NCBI GenBank assembly: GCA_018907035.1
Contig: JACCIC010000272.1
Span: 434,001-498,000 of the forward strand
From: Sycobia sp. Sy_11
Taxonomy: Eukaryota; Arthropoda; Insecta; Hymenoptera; Epichrysomallidae
DNA length: 64,000 nt
Reading direction: 5' to 3'
Part shown: in pieces, positions 1 through 10,799 of the stretch
Layout: every line of letters begins with the position of its first letter
Position numbering within the stretch: position 1 is the stretch's first letter
Program-made: the position numbers and the translations under genes
Notes under the pieces: model-generated
Databases searched by the model: none
What the model was told of the DNA's origin: nothing
What the model saw: only the letters and a program-made list of their open reading frames with translations

Positions 1-1278
1 AAACTTCATTGGAAAAATCAAATATTTCAGTGCATTAAAAAAAAATATTTGCAAACCAGAAATAACAATTAAACTATATTTGGCATTCATTTATTTCTTG
101 AGAAAACACCGCAGCAAATGAAAGTTGTATCGGAATTCGGCTGAAAGGTAATGAAAATTGTCGAAAATAAAAGCCGCGAGAGATAGCACACGTATGAGTC
201 AGAACGCTGACTTTGGCGCGTCCACAGAGCCGTAATACAAATATCTGTTATACATTGCTAGCTCATAAAAGCAATGTGATTTGTGTGTATGTGTGTGTGT
301 GTTTGTGTATGCGAGCATGCATGCGCGTTTATTTGCCTTTAACAATTGCGGGTAGTTGAAAAACATGAAAGCGTCACATGGAGTATATAAACTGTCGCAA
401 AGATCCCCAACGATGTTTTCACAAGCCGGTGGGGCAATGCAGTGCTCTGTCGCTCAAAAATAGCCTCCCGCAGCACCGGTTTGTGAATAACACTCATATA
501 TTTAGGGGAGCTGACGAGGTGGCCATAATGTATAAGTAGTAAGTTGGATTTATCAGCTCTTTAAAACTGTTTCAAAATCGTAAAAAGTCCATACAAGCGA
601 ATGCACGTACAACGTGAACACATATGTAGTTGGGGACTGAGCGTTAAGGCGATTTTGTCAACGTCCCTGTCAAGCTCGCATCAACGCGAGGCCGTTTGCC
701 AAAAGCACGCTCCAGGAACGCTCGTAGTGATGCACTTCGCAGTTATTTTGAATTTCAGGAAGTCTTGTTTGCAGGAGGGTTATAGCCCGGCAATATTAAC
801 GATGCCGCTCTGCGAGGAATGCGTAAACGTCAAGGAATATAACGCCCTGCTGCGATACAGCGCACGGTCTAGCTCTCGAGACTTTATATACGCTCGATAT
901 GAAATGAAGCGCGCTCGGTTCCTGTTATATATATATATCACGATTTTCGAAGCAAAAGCAAGTTCAGTTATATACTAAGCTACATGGCTATACATGTTTA
1001 ATTCCATCTTTTCGTTTACGTGTATTTGTGTGCGTTCAAGTATCAGTGTGTATTTACCAAAAGTGATCGCCGTTTTATGAGAGAAATAAACGTTCCAATA
1101 TCCATGTGCGTGCGCGTGTGAGCGAGTGTATGTATTTGCTGCACAAATGTACAACATTATCTCCGAGTTCTTTGCTCCTAAGCGCAGTCAGTGGTTATTA
1201 AATGTTTCTTTGAAAAAGTCGGATATAATTGACGACGGCGATGCTGTACACATACATACACACATACGCAGTCAGACA

Positions 1279-1281
<3 letters not shown>
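1..1281. other. AT-rich DNA, no supported gene
   Basis: A 125-codon open frame at 601-978 has no recognisable domain and ends in a low-complexity TA-rich stretch, so I do not call it a gene. A short TG-rich run lies near 282-310. Nothing else is recognisable. Confidence 0.5.

Positions 1282-1331
<50 letters not shown>
1282..1331. repeat. (TA)n microsatellite
   Basis: About 50 bp of uninterrupted AT dinucleotides directly abut the left copy of the dispersed repeat that starts at 1332. Reading frames crossing it give only Tyr-Ile runs. Confidence 0.95.
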
Positions 1332-1334
<3 letters not shown>

Positions 1335-1640
1335 CCGAGATTGACAGGGCTAATGTAAATCAATGGTTCCAAATTTGGCGCCATAGCCTACTGTGGTAGG
1401 TGCCCGAATAAGGTTCGTCTGCAATCTCGACTATCGATAAATGTAGCGATATAGAATAGCTATTTGGACATTTTATATATATAATATAAGGCATTACCTG
1501 GTATTACAGCAATGAAGGAGAAAAGCGGGCGCGAGTATAGACTGTTATTAAGAGGAAGGGCAAGGTGGCAGGCAGGCACGATGCCGAAGAGGGGAAGTGA
1601 AGGACTGAGCGAAAGAGAAAAGAACTGCGCGTAATACGTG
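1332..1640 (+). repeat. dispersed repeat, left copy of an inverted pair
   Basis: This roughly 300-bp segment begins gaaccgagattg and contains atcgataaatgtagcg and gatgccgaagaggggaa. The same landmarks occur in the same order, inverted, at about 5925-6236, so the two copies face each other like very long terminal inverted repeats 4.9 kb apart. They are diverged, with small indels. Whether they bound one element or are independent insertions of a MITE-like family cannot be settled by eye. Confidence 0.75.
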
Positions 1641-1753
1641 TGTATATACATATATAATACATACATATAAGAAATGCGTGCACTAATTCTTTCCTCTATT
1701 TGGGCAAGATCGGACTGACTCCAAACGCGACCAAAATCCATTCTCTTCTCTCT

Positions 1754-1833
<80 letters not shown>

Positions 1834-1935
1834 GTAAATACGCGCAGTTTTTTCTCTTTCGCTCGGGCCTTCACTTCTCTTACTTCCCCTCTTCAGTATC
1901 GTACCTGCCGGCCTTTTGCCCATCCCCTTAGATAC
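1520..1935. repeat. foldback (hairpin) around a TA microsatellite
   Basis: The segment 1530-1640 (aagaggggaagtgaagg and neighbours) is repeated as its reverse complement at 1841-1935 (ccttcacttctcttacttcc, cagtatcgtacctgcc). The arms of about 95-110 bp are imperfect and the spacer contains a 74-bp (TA)n tract (1757-1830). This looks like a palindromic MITE or a nested inverted insertion of the same repeat family. Confidence 0.7.
1757..1830. repeat. (TA)n microsatellite
   Basis: An uninterrupted TA tract of about 74 bp in the loop of the foldback structure. Confidence 0.95.
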
Positions 1936-2040
1936 AGTCTGTTTAAGTTTACAGTTTACTTATGTAAAAAATACCCAATGCATAAAAACATATTGCCTAG
2001 ATAATTCTACCTATAATAATATTAACACATATTAAATATT

Positions 2041-2310
2041 TGCAGAAAATATAATGAAGCTTCAGGGCTCGCCGAAACAATGTCAGCGATGTGTCTGTAT
2101 TGAGCTTAGTTCCAAGAAAGTTTCCCCGCACTATTTTTCTGAATATTTATGATTTTTGGGGGACTAATTACGAGTATCGTAACAGCTTTAGAAAGAAATT
2201 GAATATTTATTCCTAGATCCATGCAAAGTCTATAAAGATCATGGTTTGTTCAATTTTCCTTAAGAAAATAAAAACACTTGCAAAAAAATTTGAAACCATA
2301 ATCATAGAGC
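2041..2310 (+). repeat. diverged dispersed repeat, copy 1
   Basis: It shares an ordered series of landmarks with 3105-3370: a gaagc start, a c-rich ttcc/tcac block followed by actattttt, aagatcatggttt/aatatcatggtttt, and aatcatagagctc. The copies are direct, about 1.06 kb apart, and perhaps 70 percent alike by eye. No coding potential is evident, and the family is unknown to me. Confidence 0.65.
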
Positions 2311-2878
2311 TCATTTAAATACATATTTTTTGTTCTATAGAGTTTTCGATGCAAATAATATTTCTCGATAAAGTTCAACTATTCCGTTTCGGAGTCCCGT
2401 GAACGATTCCCCGCATATGTTCAATGCAGGTACCTTCGTATACATTTTTTTCGAGAAATATTTCTTGTAGGGACGGATTAAATAGAATAAAAAATATGTA
2501 TTTTAATGCGATGTACAATGATTTTTTAAAATACATTTGTTTAAATTTTAATATTTCCCAAGATATGTCCAAAAGACTCTGTGTTTATAGTTTTTCACTT
2601 GAGAATTAAAAAAAATCGACAAATCGATTATATTCGTCTTTCGGAAGTTCATCCACGATCTCTGTTATAGACTCACATAGCAATTTTTATTGGATCAAGC
2701 TTGCTGCGAGCACGCATTTAGACTGCCGATGATTGGAACAGCCTTGGAGCAATTCTGAATTATCAAAAATTTTCGCGAAATTTACATGGCAGCGATCATA
2801 CTGCAAGCATGCACTATAAAAAATATTTTTTTTAAGTTCATCGTAAAACCATCGAAATGTATTATAATGTTATAACTG

Positions 2879-2881
<3 letters not shown>
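2311..2881. other. AT-rich DNA, nothing recognised
   Basis: Two overlapping open frames of 61-65 codons on opposite strands (2375-2609) show no domain. Confidence 0.5.

Positions 2882-2954
<73 letters not shown>
2882..2954. repeat. (TA)n microsatellite
   Basis: A tract of about 73 bp directly adjacent to an inverted Helentron 3' terminus, consistent with insertion of that element into TA-rich target DNA. Confidence 0.95.
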
Positions 2955-2958
<4 letters not shown>

Positions 2959-3080
2959 CATCTGCCGTCTCGGCTTTATTCAAGATAGTAATGTAATCAA
3001 TTGATTAAACAGTTCAATAATATCTATGTAAACAATTCTCTATCTATAAATCTATATTCCTATAGATAATTTCATCCTCT
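2955..3080 (-). mobile_element. Helentron/HINE 3' tail fragment
   Basis: Read on the minus strand, this ends in a CTRR-type terminus (CTAA at 2955-2958), preceded by remnants of the hairpin seen in the other copies (gccgtctcggct at 2964-2975; the second arm is degenerate). The inner sequence ttcaataatatct is shared with the tail at 52813-52950. Only the 3' end is present. The hairpin just inside CTRR is the known signature of rolling-circle Helitron-like elements. Confidence 0.65.
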
Positions 3081-3104
3081 GAGAAATTTCTCGAAAAATA
3101 ATCA

Positions 3105-3370
3105 AAAATTTAATCTTGCTTGGTCCCTCTGAAGCATCGGCAGTGGTGTGACTGTATTGAATAAGTCCTGTCACTATTTTTTTGAAAATTTGCATACTTA
3201 TATTTTTTGGAGTGCGGATTATTAACATAATAATAACGTTAGATCGAAATTAAATATGTATTCCCAAATCGATAAAAACTCCATAAATATCATGGTTTTC
3301 TGAATTTATCTTAGAAAATGAATAAATTTAACATTTAAAACCAAAATCATAGAGCTCTTGAAGTGTACAA
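3105..3370 (+). repeat. diverged dispersed repeat, copy 2
   Basis: Direct partner of 2041-2310, sharing atcatggtttt and aatcatagagctc in the same order. No gene is seen. Confidence 0.65.
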
Positions 3371-4250
3371 GTTGAATATTGAAAGAACGAAAAATTTGTT
3401 TAATATAAACATCTGTTTTTCCTTAAGAAAAATATATATTTAAATGTATTAACTGATTTAGCTGAAACGATATTTTTAATTTAAAAAAATATTATAAATT
3501 GTCTAAAACGAATTTATTTATGTGGCTAAATCAATTTTATTTTCTTCAAAGCATTAAATTGCATTTCATAAGCATATCATTAATTTTCATATTTTGTTAA
3601 TGAAAAATAAAAATGTTTCCAAAATTTTTTCGCTAGGTGTATCCAGGATTTTCATCGCAATTCGCATATTAACGCATGCCTGTACCGATTGTTACCTTTA
3701 TAATGAGATTCTTAACCTTTATAATTATATGTGTAAAGTTTGAACGGCTGAGATTTTGCGTTTCAAATTAAGTTGCGTTGCGTTGCCTACAATACTAATA
3801 TAATATTGTGTGTATATTTATATATATCATATAATGCATAAGAAAAAAATTTACATATAATTATTCTTTATTGTAATATAACATATATCATACGTTTACA
3901 TACTTGTAGATTACGAAAATGACGGTCTAATAAGTTATGATACTACAGTTCAATTTTATATTTTGTTTCAATTATACAAAATTAGAAATTTTTTTTTTCG
4001 ATATTTATTTAAAGCAAATAAATATTTTTCGAATTAAGGACCGAATATCTTAAAACAAAATTTTATTTTTCATACATCAAAAAATATTTACTGTATTTAA
4101 ATAAACATTTCAGTATTTTAAATATATAAATTCCTAAGTATCAATAAATGGTTTAATAATGGTATATGTATAAACTATTTGTTTAATTTAAAAAGTATGT
4201 ATTTAAATGAATTACATTTTCATTAAAGAAAATCTGCAGATAAAGTAAAT
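3371..4250. other. AT-rich DNA, nothing recognised
   Basis: Very AT-rich, with no open frame of note and no repeat partner that I could see. Confidence 0.5.
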
Positions 4251-4255
4251 GTAAC
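4251..4255 (+). repeat. target-site duplication, left
   Basis: gtaac immediately precedes the LTR start. Confidence 0.85.
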
Positions 4256-5292
4256 TGTTCCCGGCGGGCATGAGAGTGGCGACGGCCGTCCGCGTACTTC
4301 GGCGGATAGACGTTTCGACACATTAAAAACAAATGTGGAGATCCTCTGAGTGCAGAGTGCATTGGGCGCTGTAGCCGCATTTTTTGTGAGGGCGCATCTA
4401 TGGATGACGCTGCCGCATGTCATGGCTTTTCCCCTCCGATTAATAGGAGTTGGGCGCGAGGCGAAGGGAAAGCCGTGAATTCCCTTCGCGGACGCTTTGA
4501 TCGCAAAATGTGCTGTCCCGATGGCTGGTTATAGTTAAATAGCGCAAACGTGGCGGGCCTCGGTTCCTCTTGCAAACGTTTGGGAACCTCGTGGTCAAGA
4601 AATAGTGGTTTTGATTGGCAGCAATTTAGGGATTCTTAGAAATAGTATGTAAGAATACTGTTCCTGGCGTAGGTTTTTGCCTTATAAAGGTTTTCCCTGC
4701 GCCACGGGTGAAAACCCGGGCGAATGCGGGGATGGTATAGAAATAAAAATATATATGTGAAGACTGCAGCGACTGCGAATTCGTACGAGGGTTTCAAAGG
4801 GTCCCTGGTCTGCGCGATTTATGACTCCGCGACCTTCCGACAGCATCTAAGGTTGAGGTCATAAACTGGTGTACGCGCGACATCTGCTCGGACCTAAGAT
4901 CCATGTATAAGAAACGTTCAGAAACTAAACTAATGAACGAAAAATACCCGATGCGTAGTTCGCCGCGAATATAATTACGGATCAGGGGAGGGGGGAATTT
5001 AGGCAGAAAAGGAACCTTTGGAGCAGTCGTACGGATTTGCGGGGGCAGTCTCTAGCGAGTCACGGAGTCGGATACTTCAGACTGTACTTGTTACTTATAA
5101 ATATATTTGAGTTTTACCGTATTGCCTCTTGTATTTATTTTCCCAAATATCCAGATATTTATATTCGTTAAATCGTTATTTTTGTACAACTGTAAGAGTT
5201 GCCTTTATTTGTATAAGCATTGAACCGCTCTAAACACATCGAATTTTAAGTAAAAGCTTCCGGACGCGATCCCGCTCTGGAGAGCGGTCACA
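4256..5292 (+). mobile_element. solo LTR (1,037 bp) with 5-bp target duplication
   Basis: The segment starts TGTTCCCGGC and ends GGTCACA, the TG...CA termini expected of an LTR. It is flanked by the identical pentamer gtaac at 4251-4255 and 5293-5297, a 5-bp target-site duplication. It is far more GC-rich than its surroundings. A TATA-like ttataaag lies near 4681, followed by an AATAAA at about 4743, a plausible U3-R arrangement on the plus strand. No internal retroelement coding sequence is attached, so this is what unequal LTR-LTR recombination leaves. The parent family is not identified. Confidence 0.85.
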
Positions 5293-5297
5293 GTAAC
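5293..5297 (+). repeat. target-site duplication, right
   Basis: gtaac immediately follows the LTR end and is identical to the left copy. Confidence 0.85.
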
Positions 5298-5858
5298 AAT
5301 TGATCAATTTCTTTATTAATTGAAAATTATAAAAAAAATTAGATGTCTGGAATAATGCTTATTATGTTTAACAACATAAGAACACCTTAACAGAAACATA
5401 ATTAATTGAACGCGTTTTTTGTCTGAAGTATATAATTAAATATCTTCTATCTTGCAAATATTTAGAACTAAAAAAATGTATATTTGAAGGTGTAATTGCT
5501 AGAATTGTATATTTATATATTTTAAATTGTATATTTATATATTAGTTTGTTTTGTCTTCTTTCATACTTAAAATATTTCATGTATTATATTTAATTCGTA
5601 ATTTTTTTCTGTTTCACAAAAACAATTATATTGCAACAAAATCGCTTTGATAAAATTAACTTAACAGTGACATAATAATAATGACTCTTATCAGCAATTT
5701 ATTTGTATTTATAAATTGAATAGCTCTAGAAATATATGCTAATTGTAGACTAAACTTTTTCAACATGATCTTCAAAAATTATTTGATTGCTTTTCATATT
5801 TTTAAAGCATGCTATAGGTATAATCATATTTGACATATACCAATCATATATAAGAGAA
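5298..5858. other. AT-rich DNA, nothing recognised
   Basis: A short local duplication (ttgtatatttatatatt) occurs twice around 5505-5545. No gene is seen. Confidence 0.5.
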
Positions 5859-5893
5859 GGCGAGAGAGAGAGGGAGAGAGAGAGAGAGAGAAG
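5859..5893. repeat. (GA)n simple repeat
   Basis: Purine-rich gagagaga run at the inner edge of the right dispersed-repeat copy. The left copy has a (TA)n tract at the matching place. Confidence 0.85.
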
Positions 5894-5924
5894 AAAACTG
5901 GAGAAAATATGAAGAGGATTAACA

Positions 5925-6236
5925 GACGTATAGACGCGCAGTTGTTGACCTTCACTTCCCCTATTTCCCCTCTTCGGCATCGTATCGGCATGCCACGTTG
6001 CCCCTCCCCTTAATAGCAGCCTGTACACGCGCCCGCTGTTTCTCCTTCTTTGCTGTAATGCCTTAATTATATTATATATGAATATGTCCGAATAGCTATT
6101 CGGACATTTTTCAGCAGTGCGCTACATTTATCGATAGTCGAGATGGCAGACGGACCTTGTTCGTGATTCTGCCACAAAATCTGGCGCTGTCACGGAACCA
6201 ACGTCGTGGTCGCCTATGTCTCTGGCAATCTCGGTT
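5925..6236 (-). repeat. dispersed repeat, right copy of an inverted pair
   Basis: Reverse-complement counterpart of 1332-1640, ending caatctcggttc at 6223-6234. It includes aatgtccgaatagctattcggaca as its inverse, a 10-bp perfect palindrome that is degenerate in the left copy. Confidence 0.75.
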
Positions 6237-7206
6237 CATCTCTGATATTACCTAATGTGCATTTCTTGCGAATATATTTAAGTCATAGATAAATTACTCA
6301 AATTTTTCTTTCGACATCTGATAAACAAATAATTTATTTTTTTTGCGCGAATGATAAAGATTATTTGTGTGTATATTCACTGCAGGCATTGTGTATATAA
6401 GCAGTGTATCGTGTATATAACGATCAATCAACGACGCGTAAGTCATTCTCTTTATTGTTTTAATAGAGAAGAATCAGTCTCGTCAGATTATTCATTATTT
6501 TACCAAGAACCGAATGGTCTGTGAACGGTAAAGGTTATATATGATTTAATATATTGATCAATTATAAATATAAGAACTATTATAACTTATAAAATTCGAC
6601 GATTCGATGTGCATTCCAGGAATTTGCAGCGAAAAATTCATTGTATGCCGCGGACTAATGAGGTTGTAATGCAATAATGATAGTTATTTGAAGAAACGGA
6701 GATTGCAGGAAGAGCAGTTGGTATTTAGTTCCAGAAATCGATCGGCTTATTCCGCGACGATGGACGTGCACAAGTAACGGTGGCGAAATTTACCTAGGTC
6801 AGTTTGCCCGAAGCAATCATATTTTTGTAGCTTTGACTATACACAATGAAATGTGTAGCGTTAGTTCGCTTTGAATTGCACCAAACTTGAAATTCCAAAT
6901 AATGAGATTTCTTATATTTCAGGAAAACTAAATAATGTGTTTAGGTGGCGCTATCAAGTGACGCGATAGGGACAGGAAAGCGAGTTTGAGAACTGCCGGT
7001 AAGGTGCGGCCACTACAGTACTTCTAAATTGAGATTTCGAATTTTCAATCAATGAAAAATTATTTATCACTTCTTTATCGATAATTTTCCAAAGCATATC
7101 TACTATTTATAACCTAAGGAATGGTGTTCCGTCGGTATTTTTGGCTAAATAGCAGGTTTTAATATAAAACTGTGACTGTAGAAAATAGTCAGAAACACTT
7201 TTTTTA

Positions 7207-7211
<5 letters not shown>
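6237..7211. other. no gene recognised
   Basis: A moderately GC-rich patch around 6600-7010 has no open frame or repeat partner that I can identify. Confidence 0.5.

Positions 7212-7262
<51 letters not shown>
7212..7262. repeat. (TA)n microsatellite
   Basis: A TA tract of about 50 bp; frames crossing it are artefacts. Confidence 0.95.
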
Positions 7263-7265
<3 letters not shown>

Positions 7266-7687
7266 ACAGTAAATACACGGTAAAATATTCCAGCACTCAG
7301 ACCATCCAAACTGTAGTAAAAGTTCAGCACTAAGGCATATGTATAGTATAGTTAGACGTTTTAATATAATAATAGCTATAGAGTACATATATAAATACAT
7401 AGCACATAAAATAATGCCTGTTCATGCAGCAGATGCTACGAAAACGAAAACCAGTATTTCATCAAATCAAAGTTAGCTTCTAGTTTCCATTCTACAGTTT
7501 GAAATGAAGTAATTACTTTTTTTTAAGTTAAGTTACATTTGTATATTTTTCTTTAAATTAACAAATTTGTACAAGGAGATTTATCATATTATTACTGATA
7601 TGCAAATGTCATTTACATAAGATTTATATTGTGCATGCATTAAAAACTATGGACAAATTTGAATGAGCATTCATATTTTTAAACGTC

Positions 7688-7823
7688 ATATTAAAATTAT
7701 TAATTCGAATCGTTTATCTAATATTGGATATACTTTTGTGATTTGTAATAAGTTTATTGATAATAATTTATTTATACTTTGTAGTATTATCGACTAATTT
7801 GAGTGATCATTCAAAATATAAAC
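7688..7823 (+). repeat. direct repeat, copy 1 (~130 bp)
   Basis: It shares tttatctaatattggatata and cattcaaaatataaa with 8203-8327 in the same orientation, with small indels. No gene is present. Confidence 0.8.
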
Positions 7824-8202
7824 TTTGTTAGATTATTTTAGCCTTCTATAAATAATAAAGCAAAAAATATTTGAAACTAAATATTGAACCGTATCGGAAA
7901 CTGTCCAGTATACCGAGTCGTAAAATTCCACAGGGTTTTATTTGCTGCGTCTTTGCTGCTCTACCTGGTAAATGATTTGTGAGTTTACTATTTAGATGCC
8001 TGATATTTTTTATAGATTTTAAGCTTCTGACAAAGGCTTGCAGAATTTTCACTTTCGAGTATTGTAGTTAGTCTTGTCTCATCCTTTCGTTTGAAAAGAC
8101 GTCTTTTCTTTCCTTGTTTGAAATAAAATTCATGTTAAAACATTATTTCCTGTATCATTATTTAAATATTCCACCTACTATATTTAATAAAAATCCAATA
8201 AA
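7824..8202. other. spacer between direct repeats, nothing recognised
   Basis: A 68-codon minus-strand frame (7846-8052) has no recognisable domain. The spacer could be the body of a small element whose ends are the flanking direct repeats. Confidence 0.4.
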
Positions 8203-8327
8203 CCTCATAATTAGAATTATTAATTCTAATATTTTATCTAATATTGGATATACATTTACTGATAATAAGTTATTTATAGTTTGTAGTAATATCGACTAAT
8301 TTGAATGATCATTCAAAATATAAATCT
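8203..8327 (+). repeat. direct repeat, copy 2 (~125 bp)
   Basis: Partner of 7688-7823. A further partial echo (ttataattggaattatgaat) follows at 8328-8350. Confidence 0.8.
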
Positions 8328-9149
8328 TATAATTGGAATTATGAATTCTAATATATTATTCTCATCATAATCATCATCGTTATAGTATATTCCTTTTATT
8401 ATTTATACATAATTTTTAATTATTACTAATAGAAAAGTATTGTTAAAAATTAAATGCCTTTTATTATTATACAAAAAATAATCGGATGCCCTGTTTATGA
8501 TGAAAGCAAGCAGAATAATATACACATATATATATATCATATCATATCATCATATTTGTACAGGATAACCAGAAAACACTACTGAACCGATTGTTCTGAA
8601 ATTTCACATATAGATTCTCTATTATCTTCGAAAGTAGATAGGCTATGTTTTTTATTGAAAAGCATTTTACTTTCATCAATAAATTAAGATAATGGTCTTA
8701 GCAGTTAATTTCACTAGCGGCCACTAGGCAGCGTCTTGAATTACGAACATTAACTCAAAGTAGGCCAGATCAGTTGAACAACCACATCCAATTTTGGGAT
8801 TCGTATTCTAAAGAAGGTGTGACGTAGTCGGTATTACCTTTTTTGTTCATCAGGTTAATCTGACACTGCTCTCACACCTTATGGATATCTTTTGTTTTTT
8901 CTATGTTTTATTTTTTCTTATGTGGGAAAACCTCTCTCTCTCTCTTTCTCTGTCTTCATTTTTAAAAATGGTTTTGTATGCTAAATCATACTGAACATAA
9001 TTTGTTATGACAAATTATGCTTTTGTTTTAATACGTTATATTAACATCAGAAATGACATAAGGCTATGATTCTTCTAGTATATATTATTCGTAATAATTC
9101 TTTACCAAGAACTTCAAACTATCAATATATATATATATATTTAGTTGCC

Positions 9150-9890
9150 TCAAGACGATTTCTACAGACAGATTTGTGTTCGGACGGTAGAATGTGGTGT
9201 CTAGGTGTTTCTGAACAACAGCTACGAGGAGTATGGTGCTTAGTTGGTAGGAAACGATGTCCAGGTATGTCGGAACGACTTCTACGGGAAGTTTCGTGTT
9301 TGGATGGTAGAAGACAATATCCAGAAATGATGGGACGACTTCTACTAGGAGTATTGTATTCAGTCGATAGCAAATGATGTCTAGCATACTGGGGACGATT
9401 TTTACGGTGAGTATCGTGTTCAGTTAAATGGAAACGATGTCCAGGTATATCGGGACGACTTTTATGGGAAGTATTGTCTTTCGTTATTGAGGAACAATTT
9501 GCAGGTGTCTCGGGATAATTTCTACGGAGCGTAGCGAGTTTGGACGGTAGAAACGATGTCCAAGTTTTGTTTTTGGATGGTAGGATGTGATGTCCAGCTG
9601 TTTCCAAACGACTTCTAGGAGGAGTTGCGTGTTCGGACATTAGAAGATGCTGTCCAGGTACGGCGGGACGACTATTATAGAGAGATTCGTATTTTTTTAT
9701 TCAAACACCAGACTCCAAGAAGAATTCGTTCCGGGATTCCTCGACATCGTATTCTACTTCCTCAACATAAGACTCTCTATAGCAGTTGTCCCGAGACATA
9801 GTCTATCGTCCGAAGATGATACTTTCCGTACTTGTTCTTCATCTTTTTCTTCCGCTAGAACTCGAAAGTACAATTTTTCCCATAAAAGTC
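9150..9890. repeat. 60-bp minisatellite with open frames on both strands
   Basis: The unit resembles acgacttctacggggagtat plus a tcgtgttcgg / gatgtccaggtatgtcggg portion, with a period of about 60 bp. Around 9690 the orientation of the units flips. Because 60 is divisible by three, frames stay open: minus strand 9640-9122 gives 172 codons in 20-residue repeats with a recurring DIPGHRFLP-like core, and plus strand 9066-9377 gives 103 codons. I read these as by-products of the repeat, not as genes, though translation cannot be excluded. Copies of the minisatellite lie at 46700-47250 and 53090-53410. Confidence 0.85.
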
Positions 9891-10066
9891 GTATGTAATA
9901 TGCGTATATATATGTGTATTGGAGCGGATGCTGCTTTGAAACTTTTAATACAGAAGCAATGATATGTAAATTACGATAAATTATTTAAAGTAATATAGAT
10001 TTTTACATACAAAATACATTTTACTTACATATTGTTGAACATTTTATGAAATCGTTTAAATTATTA

Positions 10067-10097
10067 TCTTGGGCGAAGCCAAGACAAGGGATGCTAG
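10067..10097 (+). repeat. Helentron 3' hairpin and CTAG terminus
   Basis: A perfect 6-bp stem TCTTGG/CCAAGA with a 6-nt loop, then about 9 nt, then CTAG. The related tails at 52813 and 56041 have compensating changes in the stem (G-C pairs in place of these A/T pairs), which supports selection for the hairpin. Confidence 0.8.
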
Positions 10098-10112
10098 TAT
10101 ATATATATATAT

Positions 10113-10714
10113 AATTATCGTATTTTCTTGTAGATTTTTGCATTAAATTCACTAAATAATAATTTTTTAAAAAATAAATTAAATCTGCAAAAAACTTCTA
10201 ACAAAAGTAAAATAGTTGGGCGAGTTTAATGTGTCTTAGCATAATAATAATTTGGAATACATGTCCTCATGTATTTCATAAAAAATTTATATAAAATATT
10301 TGTCTAAATTTAGAAATATATTAAGACAAACATAGATACAATAACGTCATAAAGCAATGGATCATTAAAACAAATGGGTAAGAACATTTTATATGCATTC
10401 CAATATATAACAGCACGTATAGTTTACACAAATATATCTAAAACTCATAAATAGTAAAGTACTATATAGTAATAAAGTTACTCGAAAAATAGTAATAAAT
10501 AAATACTTTAAGCGGAAGTATAACTTAATAAAGTAGTGAGATCATTTACAAATAGCTGAGTTTATTTTCACATCCCTTTGGTCCACGTGTGGATTCATAA
10601 GAAATAGTTAATTATTTTGAATCATCCATGTTTTTAGGTGAACATTCTGTCATATCCAAGGTGGACTCTTTTCGTGTACAAAATGTATTAGAAGTAATGT
10701 ATTAGTAGTATATA
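10113..10714. other. AT-rich DNA, nothing recognised
   Basis: No gene or repeat partner seen. Confidence 0.5.

Positions 10715-10793
<79 letters not shown>
10715..10793. repeat. (TA)n microsatellite
   Basis: About 79 bp, bounded by short inverted tagtagtat / atactacta sequences. Confidence 0.95.
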
Positions 10794-10794
<1 letters not shown>

Positions 10795-10799
10795 TACTA

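Larger units (their letters stand above)
8537..10097 (+). mobile_element. complete non-autonomous Helentron-like element (HINE-type)
   Basis: The parts occur in order. A 5' head (about 8537-8770, with actactgaaccgattgttct and aatttcacatatagattct) is shared with 54300-54540 and 55321-55740. A middle shared with 46370-46660 and 53500-53870 follows, then a 60-bp minisatellite (about 9150-9890). The 3' tail carries a perfect hairpin, TCTTGG/CCAAGA around gcgaag (10067-10084), ending in CTAG (10094-10097). A terminal hairpin upstream of CTRR and internal tandem repeats are hallmarks of Helentron-associated elements, and the head resembles the widespread insect Helitron 5' end. No Rep/helicase is encoded, so it would need an autonomous partner. 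Confidence 0.8.

Noticed and set aside
601..978. 125-codon plus-strand open frame as a host gene
   Set aside because: No domain, no homology I recognise, and it ends in TA-rich low complexity. Long chance frames are expected in 64 kb.
1126..1344. Open frames crossing (TA)n tracts (also 1178-1384, 7107-7400, 18900-19141, 53238-53606)
   Set aside because: Tyr-Ile repeats are translation of dinucleotide repeats, not proteins.
2957..3000. A complete Helentron starting at 2955
   Set aside because: Only the tail is present. No head or minisatellite was found further along, and an unrelated direct repeat starts at about 3105.
9066..9377. 103-codon plus-strand frame as a gene
   Set aside because: It lies inside the 60-bp minisatellite, where any unit free of stops stays open. 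Treated as repeat.
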